Of a stretch of 64,000 nt of DNA, positions 27,667 to 36,441 are shown piece after piece. The translations under genes were made by a program, and so were the position numbers. The stretch comes from Marinilabiliaceae bacterium JC040 (lineage in GTDB: Bacteria > Bacteroidota > Bacteroidia > Bacteroidales > Marinifilaceae). Under the pieces are notes generated by a model. It worked only from the letters and a program-made list of their open reading frames with translations, was not told where the DNA came from and did not search any database. The stretch covers positions 62,001 to 126,000 of the forward strand of contig SNAP01000004.1 in the NCBI GenBank assembly GCA_022496785.1, written 5' to 3'. Position 1 is the stretch's first letter. Every line of letters begins with the position of its first letter.

Positions 27667-27697
27667 TTTACAAATCGAATAAAAAGTTATACTTTTG
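27667..27697 (+). promoter_or_regulatory. Promoter of the polysaccharide operon
   Basis: TTTA (27667-27670), exactly 19 bases, then TACTTTTG (27690-27697). Transcription would start near 27704, leaving a leader of about 90 bases before the first gene. I see no inverted repeats flanking it, unlike phase-variable Bacteroides capsule promoters. Confidence 0.65.
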
Positions 27698-27795
27698 ATT
27701 TAATTAGGATCAAGGAGTTTGTTTATGGGGGACATGTACTAAGTTAAGTTTATGAGTAGTAAAATTAATTCATTCACTAACTAAATTTTTTTATA

Positions 27796-28155
27796 ATGGT
27801 AGTAATTAATAACAAAACTTCAGAATCTATAAATATGTTGAATATGCAGGGCGGTCAGCTTCAAGAAGGCTTGTACTATATTGAGAATATATCAAAAGAA
27901 ATATTTGAGAATAATAAAAAAACAGGAATAAAAGCTGAAACTGAATTTTCAGTTGACGGTATAAATACACGTCAATATCAAAATACACTTGATAGAAGAA
28001 TATTAACATGTTCTTCTGGTCAGGCATGGGTAATTTATGAAGAAGAAAAATCATTTGTAATAAATGAAGGAGAATCTTATTTATTGCCTAAAAAGTCTGA
28101 GAAAATAGTAATTAATACTTTAATTAATACTATTTTCGTCGAAACCTTAATATAG
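27796..28155 (+). CDS. Hypothetical protein at head of polysaccharide operon, 119 residues
   Basis: Not recognised. The C-terminal half (QAWVIYEEEKSFVINEGES followed by YLLPKKSEKIVI) has the alternating beta pattern of a small cupin-like barrel, but no metal-binding His cluster is present, so this is only a resemblance. It is cytosolic by appearance. As first gene of the operon, 25 bases before the dehydratase gene, it takes the place that transcription antiterminators often have in Bacteroides capsule loci, yet it does not look like NusG/UpxY. Confidence 0.6.
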   Translation: MVVINNKTSESINMLNMQGGQLQEGLYYIENISKEIFENNKKTGIKAETEFSVDGINTRQYQNTLDRRILTCSSGQAWVIYEEEKSFVINEGESYLLPKKSEKIVINTLINTIFVETLI

Positions 28156-28180
28156 GTTTATCAAACAGTAAGAATAATCA

Positions 28181-30088
28181 ATGAAAATTAATTTAGAGCG
28201 TAGTTTAAGACGATTTAGAAATCTCTACTACATGTCTTATACACCTAGATGGATAATATTCTGTATAGATGTATTTTTAGTTAGTGTGTCACTATTTTTA
28301 GCATATTTAGTGAGATACGATCTTTCTGTATCCTTAATGGATATAGATAAATTTCTTAAAGCTGGAAGTATAGTGGTTGCAATAAGAATATTAACATTCT
28401 TAATATTCAAACCATATGCAGGAATCGTTCGATTTACAAATGCAGAAGATGCTGTTAGGATATTTTATACAATAACGTCTGGAACTATATTGGTAATTTT
28501 AGCAAATATCTTTACTAAAATGTATTGTGGAGCATTTTTTATGCCATTTTCAATAATAGTAATCGATTTTATAGGTCTTATATGTGTAATGACATTATTT
28601 AGGATATTTGTAAAATTAACAATGGCACAATATCAAGTTAATTCAAATAATGCTCAAAATGTTTTGATTTATGGAACAGATAAAGCTGCTATAATGACAA
28701 AGCATGCTCTTGATAATTCAAAATCTCCATATAAGATATTATCATTCTTCGATACTGCTAATAAAAAAGCAGGGAAAAATCTTGAGGGAATCAAAATTAA
28801 GAATATATCTAAGCTAGAAAGTATATTAAAAAAAGAAGAAGTAGATAAGCTAATAATAGCAAAAGTCAAAATAAAGCCAGAGATAAAGCATACAGTAGTA
28901 GATTTATGCCTTAAATATGATGTTGAAATCTTAACCATACCAAAATTTGAATCTTGGGTAGAAGGTCAATTGTCAGTAAGACAAATGAAAAAAGTCAAAA
29001 TTGAAGATCTTCTTGAACGAGAACCTATTAAACTAGATGAAAAAGGAATTCATAAAGAAATAGGAGGTAAAACAGTCTTGGTAACAGGATGTGCAGGATC
29101 TATAGGTTCAGAAATTGTTAGACAGCTAACAAAACACAATCCTAAAGAAATATTATTATTTGATAGTGCAGAAACTCCAATGTATCAGATAGAAATGATA
29201 TTGAAGGAAGAATTTGCATTTTTTGACTATCAGATAGTAATGGGCGATGTAAGAGATATAGAAAGAGTAGAGGAAGTGTTTTCTCAATACAAACCTCAAA
29301 TAGTTTATCATGCTGCAGCCTTGAAGCATGTACCAATGGTAGAAGAAAACCCAAGAGAGGGGGTAAAAACAAATGTTGTCGGTACAATTAATGTTGCTGA
29401 AATGGCAAATAAATATGAAGCTGAAAAATTTGTGATGGTATCAACCGATAAGGCAGTGAATCCTACAAATGTAATGGGAGCTACTAAAAGGTTGGCAGAA
29501 ATATATACTCAATCTTTAAATGCTGTTAGTAAGACATCTTTTATAACAACACGATTTGGAAATGTATTAGGATCGAATGGTTCAGTAATTCCTCGATTTA
29601 AAAAGCAAATAGAAGAAGGAGGGCCAGTAACTGTAACTCATCCACAAATCACAAGATTCTTTATGACAATACCAGAAGCATGTCAATTAGTATTGCAAGC
29701 TGGAACATTAGGAAAAGGAGGAGAGATATTTGTATTTGATATGGGAGAATCTGTTAAGATAATCGATTTAGCTAAAAAGATGGTTAAGCTTTCAGGTTTT
29801 AAATTAGGAAAAGAAATAAATATAAGTATAACAGGATTGAGACCTGGAGAAAAATTATACGAAGAGGTGTTAAATGTAAAAGAAAACACTTTACCAACTC
29901 AGCATTCTAGAATTTTAGTTGCTAAAGTAAGGGAGTACGAATTCAAAAACGTAAAGAATAATTATCTTGTTTTTAGGGAAATAACAAAAGAAAATGATAA
30001 TTTTGAGATCGTAAGAAATATTAAGAGAATAGTTCCAGAATTCAAATCTAAGAACTCAAAATATGAAATATTGGATTGTAATTGTTAG
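28181..30088 (+). CDS. Membrane-bound UDP-sugar 4,6-dehydratase, CapD/WbpM-like
   Basis: Converts UDP-GlcNAc to a 4-keto-6-deoxy sugar, first step to bacillosamine, QuiNAc or FucNAc type sugars. Four transmembrane helices lie at about 20-135. A first Rossmann-like region follows (QNVLIYGTDKAAI), then the catalytic SDR domain with the NAD loop GCAGSIGSEIVRQL near 305 and the active-site stretch STDKAVNPTNVMGATKR, where Met replaces the usual Tyr as in WbpM/PglF. The 635 residues are normal. Second gene of the operon. Confidence 0.9.
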   Translation: MKINLERSLRRFRNLYYMSYTPRWIIFCIDVFLVSVSLFLAYLVRYDLSVSLMDIDKFLKAGSIVVAIRILTFLIFKPYAGIVRFTNAEDAVRIFYTITSGTILVILANIFTKMYCGAFFMPFSIIVIDFIGLICVMTLFRIFVKLTMAQYQVNSNNAQNVLIYGTDKAAIMTKHALDNSKSPYKILSFFDTANKKAGKNLEGIKIKNISKLESILKKEEVDKLIIAKVKIKPEIKHTVVDLCLKYDVEILTIPKFESWVEGQLSVRQMKKVKIEDLLEREPIKLDEKGIHKEIGGKTVLVTGCAGSIGSEIVRQLTKHNPKEILLFDSAETPMYQIEMILKEEFAFFDYQIVMGDVRDIERVEEVFSQYKPQIVYHAAALKHVPMVEENPREGVKTNVVGTINVAEMANKYEAEKFVMVSTDKAVNPTNVMGATKRLAEIYTQSLNAVSKTSFITTRFGNVLGSNGSVIPRFKKQIEEGGPVTVTHPQITRFFMTIPEACQLVLQAGTLGKGGEIFVFDMGESVKIIDLAKKMVKLSGFKLGKEINISITGLRPGEKLYEEVLNVKENTLPTQHSRILVAKVREYEFKNVKNNYLVFREITKENDNFEIVRNIKRIVPEFKSKNSKYEILDCNC

Positions 30089-30190
30089 TTATTAGAGTAA
30101 TACGTAAATCTATGATAGCTTTTTGAATTATTTTATGTTTTTAAAATAAATGTTGAATTATAAAGAAAAATATTAAAAGACTATTTAATA

Positions 30191-31396
30191 ATGAAAGAAA
30201 TTTGCTTTGTTGGACTTGGTTATATAGGATTACCAACTGCTGCTGTGGTTGCAAGTAAAGGGAATAAAATATTAGGTGTAGATATCAATTTAAATGTTGT
30301 TGAAACTATAAATAAAGGTGAGATACACATTGTTGAACCTGGTTTAAAAGAATTAGTAAAAGATGTAATAGATCAAGGATTTTTAAAAGCTTCTACAAAA
30401 ATAAAAGAATCTGATTATTATATTATTGTTGTTCCGACTCCTTTTAAAGGGAATCATGAACCAGATATTTCTTTTATTGAAACTGTAACCAAAGAAATAA
30501 TTCCTATTTTAAAGAAAGGAGATACTTTTATTATAGAATCAACATCTCCTGTCGGAACAACAGAGAGAATGGCTGAGTATATTTTTTCTAAGAGACCTGA
30601 TTTGCTGAATGAAATATATATTGCTTATTGTCCAGAAAGAGTTCTACCTGGAAATGTATTACATGAATTGGTTTATAATGATAGAGTAATAGGAGGTATA
30701 AATAATAAATCAACAGAAAAAGCTTTTGAATTTTATGAATCATTTGTTGAAGGGGATTTGCATAGGACAAATGCTCGTACAGCAGAAATGTGTAAATTGA
30801 CAGAGAATTCATCACGAGATTCTCAAATTGCTTTTGCAAATGAATTATCATTAATATGTGATAAGGCAAATATTAATGTATGGGAATTAATAAATTTAGC
30901 AAATAAACATCCAAGAGTAAATATTTTAAAACCAGGGTGTGGAGTTGGAGGGCATTGTATAGCAGTTGATCCTTATTTTATTTCTTCTGAATTTCCATTA
31001 GAGGCGAAGATGATATCCACAGCTCGTGAAATAAATAATTATAAAGCCTTCTGGTGCGCAGAAAAGATTAATAATACTGCATTAGAGTTTCAATTGCATA
31101 ATGGAAAGAAACCTAAAATTTCTATAATGGGGTTAGCTTTTAAACCTGATATTGATGATTTGAGAGAATCACCTGCAAAATACATTACTCAGAAGGTAAT
31201 GCAATCATGTAATAATGCAGATTTAATGATTGTTGAACCTAATATAGAGAAGCATAATGTATTTAAACTTACTGATTATACTTTTGCATATAAAGAAGCC
31301 GATATCGTGGTTTTTCTTGTAGCTCATAAAGAGTTTAAATCTTTGAAAATTGATGAAAGTAAAATAATCTTGGATTTTTGTGGGATTTCTAAATAA
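30191..31396 (+). CDS. wecC: UDP-N-acetyl-D-mannosamine dehydrogenase
   Basis: NAD-dependent four-electron oxidation of UDP-ManNAc to UDP-ManNAcA. The nucleotide loop GLGYIGLPTAAVVASKG is at the N terminus. The catalytic C256 is in GCGVGGHCIAVDPYF, and TENSSRDSQIAFANEL is the WecC form of the substrate helix rather than the UDP-glucose form. 401 residues. Its partner epimerase wecB follows directly, which supports the substrate call. The 102-base gap before it holds nothing recognisable. Confidence 0.9.
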   Translation: MKEICFVGLGYIGLPTAAVVASKGNKILGVDINLNVVETINKGEIHIVEPGLKELVKDVIDQGFLKASTKIKESDYYIIVVPTPFKGNHEPDISFIETVTKEIIPILKKGDTFIIESTSPVGTTERMAEYIFSKRPDLLNEIYIAYCPERVLPGNVLHELVYNDRVIGGINNKSTEKAFEFYESFVEGDLHRTNARTAEMCKLTENSSRDSQIAFANELSLICDKANINVWELINLANKHPRVNILKPGCGVGGHCIAVDPYFISSEFPLEAKMISTAREINNYKAFWCAEKINNTALEFQLHNGKKPKISIMGLAFKPDIDDLRESPAKYITQKVMQSCNNADLMIVEPNIEKHNVFKLTDYTFAYKEADIVVFLVAHKEFKSLKIDESKIILDFCGISK

Positions 31397-31403
31397 TATA
31401 TTA

Positions 31404-32552
31404 ATGACAATAAAGAAAGTGATGTTAGTTTTTGGAACCAGACCAGAAGCTATTAAAATGGCTCCCTTAGTAAAGGAACTAGAAAAGTATCCAAATAAAT
31501 ATAAGGTTATTGTTGTAGTAACTGCTCAGCATCGTGAGATGCTAGATCAAGTATTAAGTATATTTAATATAAAACCTGATTATGATCTAGATTTAATGAA
31601 AAAAGGACAAGATTTGTACGATGTAACTTCACGTGTTTTATTAGGAATGCGTGAGGTGTTAAGTAAAAATTCTCCCGATATTGTTCTTGTTCATGGAGAT
31701 ACTACAACTTCTACTGCTGCAGCTTTATCTGCTTTTTATGAACAGATACCAGTAGGTCATGTAGAAGCTGGGTTAAGAACTTATAACATATATTCACCGT
31801 GGCCAGAGGAAGCTAATAGACAATTAACTAGTCGTCTAGCTACATATCATTTTGCACCTACAGAATTAAGTAAAGATAATTTATTAAAAGAGGGTATAAG
31901 TAATGATAAAATATTTGTTACAGGTAATACAGTAATTGATGCTCTTAATATGGTTGTTAATAAATTTAAAAATGATATAGAACTTGAAGAAAAAATAATT
32001 ACAAATCTATCAAAAGCAGGATTTTGTAATGTACGTGGAGAAAGAAAGATAGTTCTAATAACAGGACATAGAAGGGAGAATTTTGGAAATGGTTTCATAA
32101 ATATTTGTGAAGCTATAAAAGAATTAAGTGTTAAATATCCAAATGTTGATTTTATTTATCCTATGCATTTAAATCCAAATGTTAGGAATGCAATTCGAAA
32201 GGTTTTTGGGAATATAAATAATATCTTTGGAAATTTATTTTTTATTGAGCCATTAGAATATCTATCTTTTGTTTACTTAATGGAGAAATCTTCAATTATT
32301 CTAACAGATAGTGGTGGAATTCAAGAAGAAGCTCCTAGTTTAGGTAAACCGGTTTTAGTTATGAGAGATACAACAGAAAGGCCAGAAGCTATTGAGGCAG
32401 GAACTGTCAAATTAGTTGGTACTAATGTAAAACAAATAGTTAATGAAGTTTCAATGTTGCTTGATGATGAAGAATATTATAAAAATATCAGTAAAGCTAT
32501 AAATCCATATGGTGATGGATTTGCTTGTTCAAGAATTTTAAAAAGGTTGTAA
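31404..32552 (+). CDS. wecB: UDP-N-acetylglucosamine 2-epimerase (non-hydrolysing)
   Basis: Interconverts UDP-GlcNAc and UDP-ManNAc. Motifs include FGTRPEAIKMAPL, VHGDTTTSTAAA, GHVEAGLRT and the UDP-binding SDSGGIQEEAPSLGKPVL. ATG 31404 gives MTIKKVMLVFGTRPE and 382 residues; an in-frame ATG at 31380 would overlap wecC by 17 bases and adds a non-conserved lead. With wecC it supplies UDP-ManNAcA for the polymer. Confidence 0.93.
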   Translation: MTIKKVMLVFGTRPEAIKMAPLVKELEKYPNKYKVIVVVTAQHREMLDQVLSIFNIKPDYDLDLMKKGQDLYDVTSRVLLGMREVLSKNSPDIVLVHGDTTTSTAAALSAFYEQIPVGHVEAGLRTYNIYSPWPEEANRQLTSRLATYHFAPTELSKDNLLKEGISNDKIFVTGNTVIDALNMVVNKFKNDIELEEKIITNLSKAGFCNVRGERKIVLITGHRRENFGNGFINICEAIKELSVKYPNVDFIYPMHLNPNVRNAIRKVFGNINNIFGNLFFIEPLEYLSFVYLMEKSSIILTDSGGIQEEAPSLGKPVLVMRDTTERPEAIEAGTVKLVGTNVKQIVNEVSMLLDDEEYYKNISKAINPYGDGFACSRILKRL

Positions 32553-32557
32553 AAGTT

Positions 32558-33583
32558 ATGTTCAAAGATAAGATTTTATTAATTACAGGAGGAACAGGTT
32601 CTTTCGGAAATGCAGTTTTAAGTAGGTTTATTAATTCAGATTTAAAAGAAATCCGAATATTTAGTAGAGATGAAAAGAAACAAGATGAAATGCGTCATAA
32701 ATTGAATAATCCAAAGATTAATTTTGTTATTGGTGATATAAGAGATTTTGACAGTATTAATAATGCTATGAGAAATGTAGATTATGTTTTTAATGCGGCG
32801 GCTTTAAAGCAAGTTCCTTCTTGTGAATTCTATCCAATGCAAGCTGTAAAAACAAATATTTTAGGATCTGAAAATGTATTGGAAGCTGCTGTAAGAAATA
32901 AGGTGAAGAAAATTGTAGTATTAAGTACAGATAAGGCTGCATATCCAATAAACACAATGGGTATGACTAAAGCTATTATGGAAAAATTAGCAATTTCAAA
33001 GTCTAGAGATGCTAGAGCAGTTGAAAATGGAACAATAATTTGTGCTACTAGATACGGAAATGTAATGTGTTCTAGAGGTTCTATAATACCTTTATTTATT
33101 CATCAAATAAAGGAAAACTTACCTATGACCATTACAGTGCCTGAGATGACTAGATTTATGATGTCACTCGATGATGCAGTAGATTTAGTTTTATTTGCTT
33201 TTAATAATGCTTTAGCAGGAGACTTATTTATTCAAAAAGCTCCAGCTGCAACAATTGTTGATTTAGCTCTTGCATTAAAAGAGTTGTTCAAAGTAAATAA
33301 TGAAATTAAAATTATTGGGGCTAGACATGGTGAAAAAATGTATGAATCGCTATGTACAAGTGAGGAAATGTCAAAAGCTATCGATATGGGTGATTTTTAT
33401 AGAGTACCTGCAGATTTACGAGATCTAAACTATACTAAATATGTTGAAAAGTTTGGTAATAGAATAGACTATGAAGAATATAATTCAGATAATACAAATA
33501 GATTAAAAATTGATGAGATTAAGAAATTACTTCTATCTTTAGATTATGTCAAAGATGAACTTGAGAATTATAATATTAATTAA
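32558..33583 (+). CDS. UDP-GlcNAc 4,6-dehydratase, CapE/FnlA-like SDR
   Basis: Soluble short-chain dehydrogenase-type enzyme of the polysaccharide biosynthesis family, likely acting on UDP-GlcNAc (dehydratase, possibly with 5-epimerase activity as in S. aureus CapE). The NAD loop is LLITGGTGSFGNAVLSRF, followed by RDEKKQDEMR and the active-site region STDKAAYPINTMGMTKAIMEK. The frame opens at a TTG (32525), but ATG 32558 gives the conserved MFKDKILLITGG start (341 residues) and clears wecB by five bases. The two aminotransferases downstream could use its keto-sugar product. Confidence 0.88.
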   Translation: MFKDKILLITGGTGSFGNAVLSRFINSDLKEIRIFSRDEKKQDEMRHKLNNPKINFVIGDIRDFDSINNAMRNVDYVFNAAALKQVPSCEFYPMQAVKTNILGSENVLEAAVRNKVKKIVVLSTDKAAYPINTMGMTKAIMEKLAISKSRDARAVENGTIICATRYGNVMCSRGSIIPLFIHQIKENLPMTITVPEMTRFMMSLDDAVDLVLFAFNNALAGDLFIQKAPAATIVDLALALKELFKVNNEIKIIGARHGEKMYESLCTSEEMSKAIDMGDFYRVPADLRDLNYTKYVEKFGNRIDYEEYNSDNTNRLKIDEIKKLLLSLDYVKDELENYNIN

Positions 33584-33595
33584 TACATTAATCAT

Positions 33596-34693
33596 ATGAA
33601 AACTCTAATTCCATTAATAAAACCTTATATTCCACCAAAGAATATATTAATGCCAGCTATAGAAGAAATCTTATATAGTGGTTATATCGCTGAAGGTAAA
33701 GAAGTTTATGAATTTGAAGATATGTTTAAAGCCTATATTGGTAATAAATATTGTTTAGCTGTACATTCTGGAACTGATGCTTTACATTTAGCTTTAAAAT
33801 TAGCAGGAGTTAAACCAGATGATGAAGTTATCAGCACACCTTTAACTGCAGAACCTACAAATACTACTATTGCTATGATGGGAGCAAAAGTTATTTGGGC
33901 TGATATTGATATAAATAATGGCTTAATAGATCCAGATTCTGTTGTGAAGTTAATAACTTCTAAAACAAAAGCAATAGTAGTTGTACATTATGCAGGAATG
34001 GTTTGTGATATGAATAGATTAAATAAAATATCTAAGGATTATAATATACCAATAATAGAAGATTCAGCTCACGCTATGGGTGCAAAATATAAAGGGAAAT
34101 ATATAGGAACAAATTCTCCTTATACTATATTTTCTTTACAGGCAATTAAGCAAATGACAACAATTGATGGTGGATTTCTGTGTGTAAAAAATGAAGAAGA
34201 TTATACAAATGGAAGATTAATGCGGTGGTTTGGATTGGATAAAACAAAATCTCGTTTGGATAATGATATAAAAACAGTTGGATATAAATATGCAATGAAT
34301 AATGTAAATGCAACAGTTGGAAAAATTCAAATGCATTTTTTAGACAAAGTATTAGATAAGTATATATCCAATGGTAAGTATTATGATAAAGAATTATGTG
34401 GGATTAAAGGTATAGAGTTAGTAAAATATTCTGATGATACCGAACCTTCTTATTGGTTATATACGATGAAAGTAGAAAGAAGAGATTCTTTTATTAAAAT
34501 GTTGGAATCTAATGGTGTAATTGCTTCACCATTACATCATCGTAATGATACGCATAGTATTTTTGCGGATTCAAAACGATTATTACCAAACATGGATAAA
34601 TTTTATAATTCATTTGTCCATATACCTTGTGGTTGGTGGGTAAATGAAACTGATAGAAAATTTATTGTAGATTGTATTAAATCTGGTTGGTAG
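33596..34693 (+). CDS. DegT/DnrJ/EryC1/StrS sugar aminotransferase
   Basis: PLP enzyme adding an amino group to a keto-sugar nucleotide. The fold-I pattern is complete: HSGTDALHLALKL (phosphate site), EDSAHAMGAKYKGK (PLP-binding Asp) and FSLQAIKQMTTIDGG with the Schiff-base lysine K185. 365 residues. It lies 12 bases after the dehydratase and one base before a related gene that lacks this lysine. Substrate is probably the 4-keto (or 3-keto) UDP sugar made nearby. Confidence 0.9.
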   Translation: MKTLIPLIKPYIPPKNILMPAIEEILYSGYIAEGKEVYEFEDMFKAYIGNKYCLAVHSGTDALHLALKLAGVKPDDEVISTPLTAEPTNTTIAMMGAKVIWADIDINNGLIDPDSVVKLITSKTKAIVVVHYAGMVCDMNRLNKISKDYNIPIIEDSAHAMGAKYKGKYIGTNSPYTIFSLQAIKQMTTIDGGFLCVKNEEDYTNGRLMRWFGLDKTKSRLDNDIKTVGYKYAMNNVNATVGKIQMHFLDKVLDKYISNGKYYDKELCGIKGIELVKYSDDTEPSYWLYTMKVERRDSFIKMLESNGVIASPLHHRNDTHSIFADSKRLLPNMDKFYNSFVHIPCGWWVNETDRKFIVDCIKSGW

Positions 34694-34694
34694 T

Positions 34695-35756
34695 ATGAAG
34701 AATCTATTTAAGCCGTATATATCAAATGAACTAGAAGATTTGAATGATATACTAAAATCTGGTTCTTTATCATATAATAATTGGGGAAGAAAATTTGAAA
34801 AACTAATTGAGAAATTTGTTGGTGTCAAAAATGTAGTTTCAACTAATACATATTCTAATGCAATAAATGTTGCATTAGCTACTTTAGGTTTAAAACAAGG
34901 TGATGAAGTTATTGCTTCACCTATGAGTTGCGTTGCATCTAATATGCCATTACTAAATTATGGATTAAAAATTAAATGGTGTGATATAGATCCTAAAACA
35001 GGAACTTTATCTCCAGATTATTTGCGTACAATCATTTCCAAAAGGACAAAGTTGATAGTCCATAATCATTTTTGTGGTTATGTTGGATATGTTGATGAAA
35101 TTAATGATATAGCTCGAAATTATTCAATACCTGTAATTGATGATTGTATTGAAGCATTTGGATCTGAATATAAAGGTAAAAAAGTAGGAAATTTAAAAAC
35201 AGATATAACTATATTTTCATTTCAAACAGTTCGATTGCCAAATACAATAGAAGGTGGAGCTATTATTTTTAATAGTGAAGAATTATATGAAAAATCATTA
35301 TTGTTAAGAGATTTAGGGATAAATAGGAAAAATTTTAGAGATGATTTTAATGAAATTTCAGAAAGTTGTGATATAATAACACCTGGGTATGCTGCAATGC
35401 CTAATGAAGTTTCTAGTTATTTTGGTTGTGTTCAAATGAATGAAATTGAAAAATTGTTAGTTCAGCAAAATGTTAATGCTAATAATTTATCAATTTGGTT
35501 AGATTCTAAATATCCAGAAATATATAGAATGAATTCTAGAAAAGAAATCAATCCTAATTATTGGGTATTTGGAATTATTGTGGATAATAAAATAGAAATG
35601 CTAAAGAAATTTAGAGAATTAGGTTTTTATGCCTCAGGAGTGCATATTAAAAATAATATTTATTCAGTGTTTGATTCAAAGATAGATTTAGAGGGAGTTA
35701 ATGAATTTAATAATAAATTTTTAGCCTTACCTTCGGGTTGGTGGATAAATAATTAA
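34695..35756 (+). CDS. DegT/DnrJ family protein with Arg in place of the PLP lysine
   Basis: Paralogue of the preceding gene (353 residues, same fold blocks: STNTYSNAINVALA, DDCIEAFGSEYKGKK). At the lysine position it reads FSFQTVRLPNTIEGG: the codon at 35232-35234 is CGA, giving R180. Without a Schiff-base lysine it cannot act as an ordinary aminotransferase. Known exceptions in the family (for example ColD with His) are dehydratases; it could also be a regulatory partner of the first enzyme. The gene is otherwise intact and tightly packed in the operon. Confidence 0.85.
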   Translation: MKNLFKPYISNELEDLNDILKSGSLSYNNWGRKFEKLIEKFVGVKNVVSTNTYSNAINVALATLGLKQGDEVIASPMSCVASNMPLLNYGLKIKWCDIDPKTGTLSPDYLRTIISKRTKLIVHNHFCGYVGYVDEINDIARNYSIPVIDDCIEAFGSEYKGKKVGNLKTDITIFSFQTVRLPNTIEGGAIIFNSEELYEKSLLLRDLGINRKNFRDDFNEISESCDIITPGYAAMPNEVSSYFGCVQMNEIEKLLVQQNVNANNLSIWLDSKYPEIYRMNSRKEINPNYWVFGIIVDNKIEMLKKFRELGFYASGVHIKNNIYSVFDSKIDLEGVNEFNNKFLALPSGWWINN

Positions 35757-35759
35757 GAT

Positions 35760-36437
35760 ATGAAAATAATATTTTTAGCTTATAGAGATTGGGCTATGCC
35801 AGTTTTTGTCACAATAGAAAAACATCCAAAAGTTTCTAAATGTATACTTTGTAAAACAAAGAAAGAACTTTTGAAATATAATTTATTAGATTTTGATTTA
35901 ATAATATCTTGTGGTTGGAGTGAGGAATTAGGTGAAGAAATAACAAGTAAAATTCCTGCAATTGGCGTGCATTGTGCAGAATTAGATAGATATTCTTACG
36001 GTACACCTATTCAATTGCAAATAATTGATGGTATTACTAGGTCAAAACATAGAGTGTTTAGTTTTACGTACGATAAAAATTCGAAAAGAGCTCATACGCA
36101 TAATAGATTGTATTCACATGAAGTTGATTTAGATCTTTCTGGAAATATGAAAGATATATTGGAGCAATTAACTGTAACTAGTAAAGTTTTGTTTGCCAGG
36201 TTTTTAGATGATTATCCTAATATTAGTTGGAAACAATGGCCTAAAGAGTCACAAATAAGATCTGCTAGAAAACCTAATGATAGTATATTGTCAATGAAAA
36301 ACTTTTCAAATATGACAACAGAACAATTATATAATTTTTTTAGATGTTTGGAGGATCCATATCCTAATGGTGGAATTGAGGATGAGGATGGAATACTATA
36401 TATAAAAGAAGTTAGATATAAAAAGAAAGTTAAATAA
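35760..36437 (+). CDS. Formyltransferase-family protein
   Basis: Resembles methionyl-tRNA and sugar N-formyltransferases, which use N10-formyltetrahydrofolate. H71 in IGVHCAELDRYSYGTP corresponds to the catalytic His and RKPNDSILSMKNFSNMTTEQL matches the conserved C-terminal block of the family. The usual Asn two residues before the His is G69, and no clear DxG catalytic Asp is seen, so activity may differ. After two aminotransferase-like genes, N-formylation of an amino sugar is the natural guess. 225 residues. Confidence 0.7.
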   Translation: MKIIFLAYRDWAMPVFVTIEKHPKVSKCILCKTKKELLKYNLLDFDLIISCGWSEELGEEITSKIPAIGVHCAELDRYSYGTPIQLQIIDGITRSKHRVFSFTYDKNSKRAHTHNRLYSHEVDLDLSGNMKDILEQLTVTSKVLFARFLDDYPNISWKQWPKESQIRSARKPNDSILSMKNFSNMTTEQLYNFFRCLEDPYPNGGIEDEDGILYIKEVRYKKKVK

Positions 36438-36441
36438 ATTT

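Noticed and set aside
27655-27796. Invertible capsule promoter
   Set aside because: I looked for inverted repeats flanking the promoter, as in Bacteroides capsule loci, and found none, nor a nearby serine or tyrosine recombinase.
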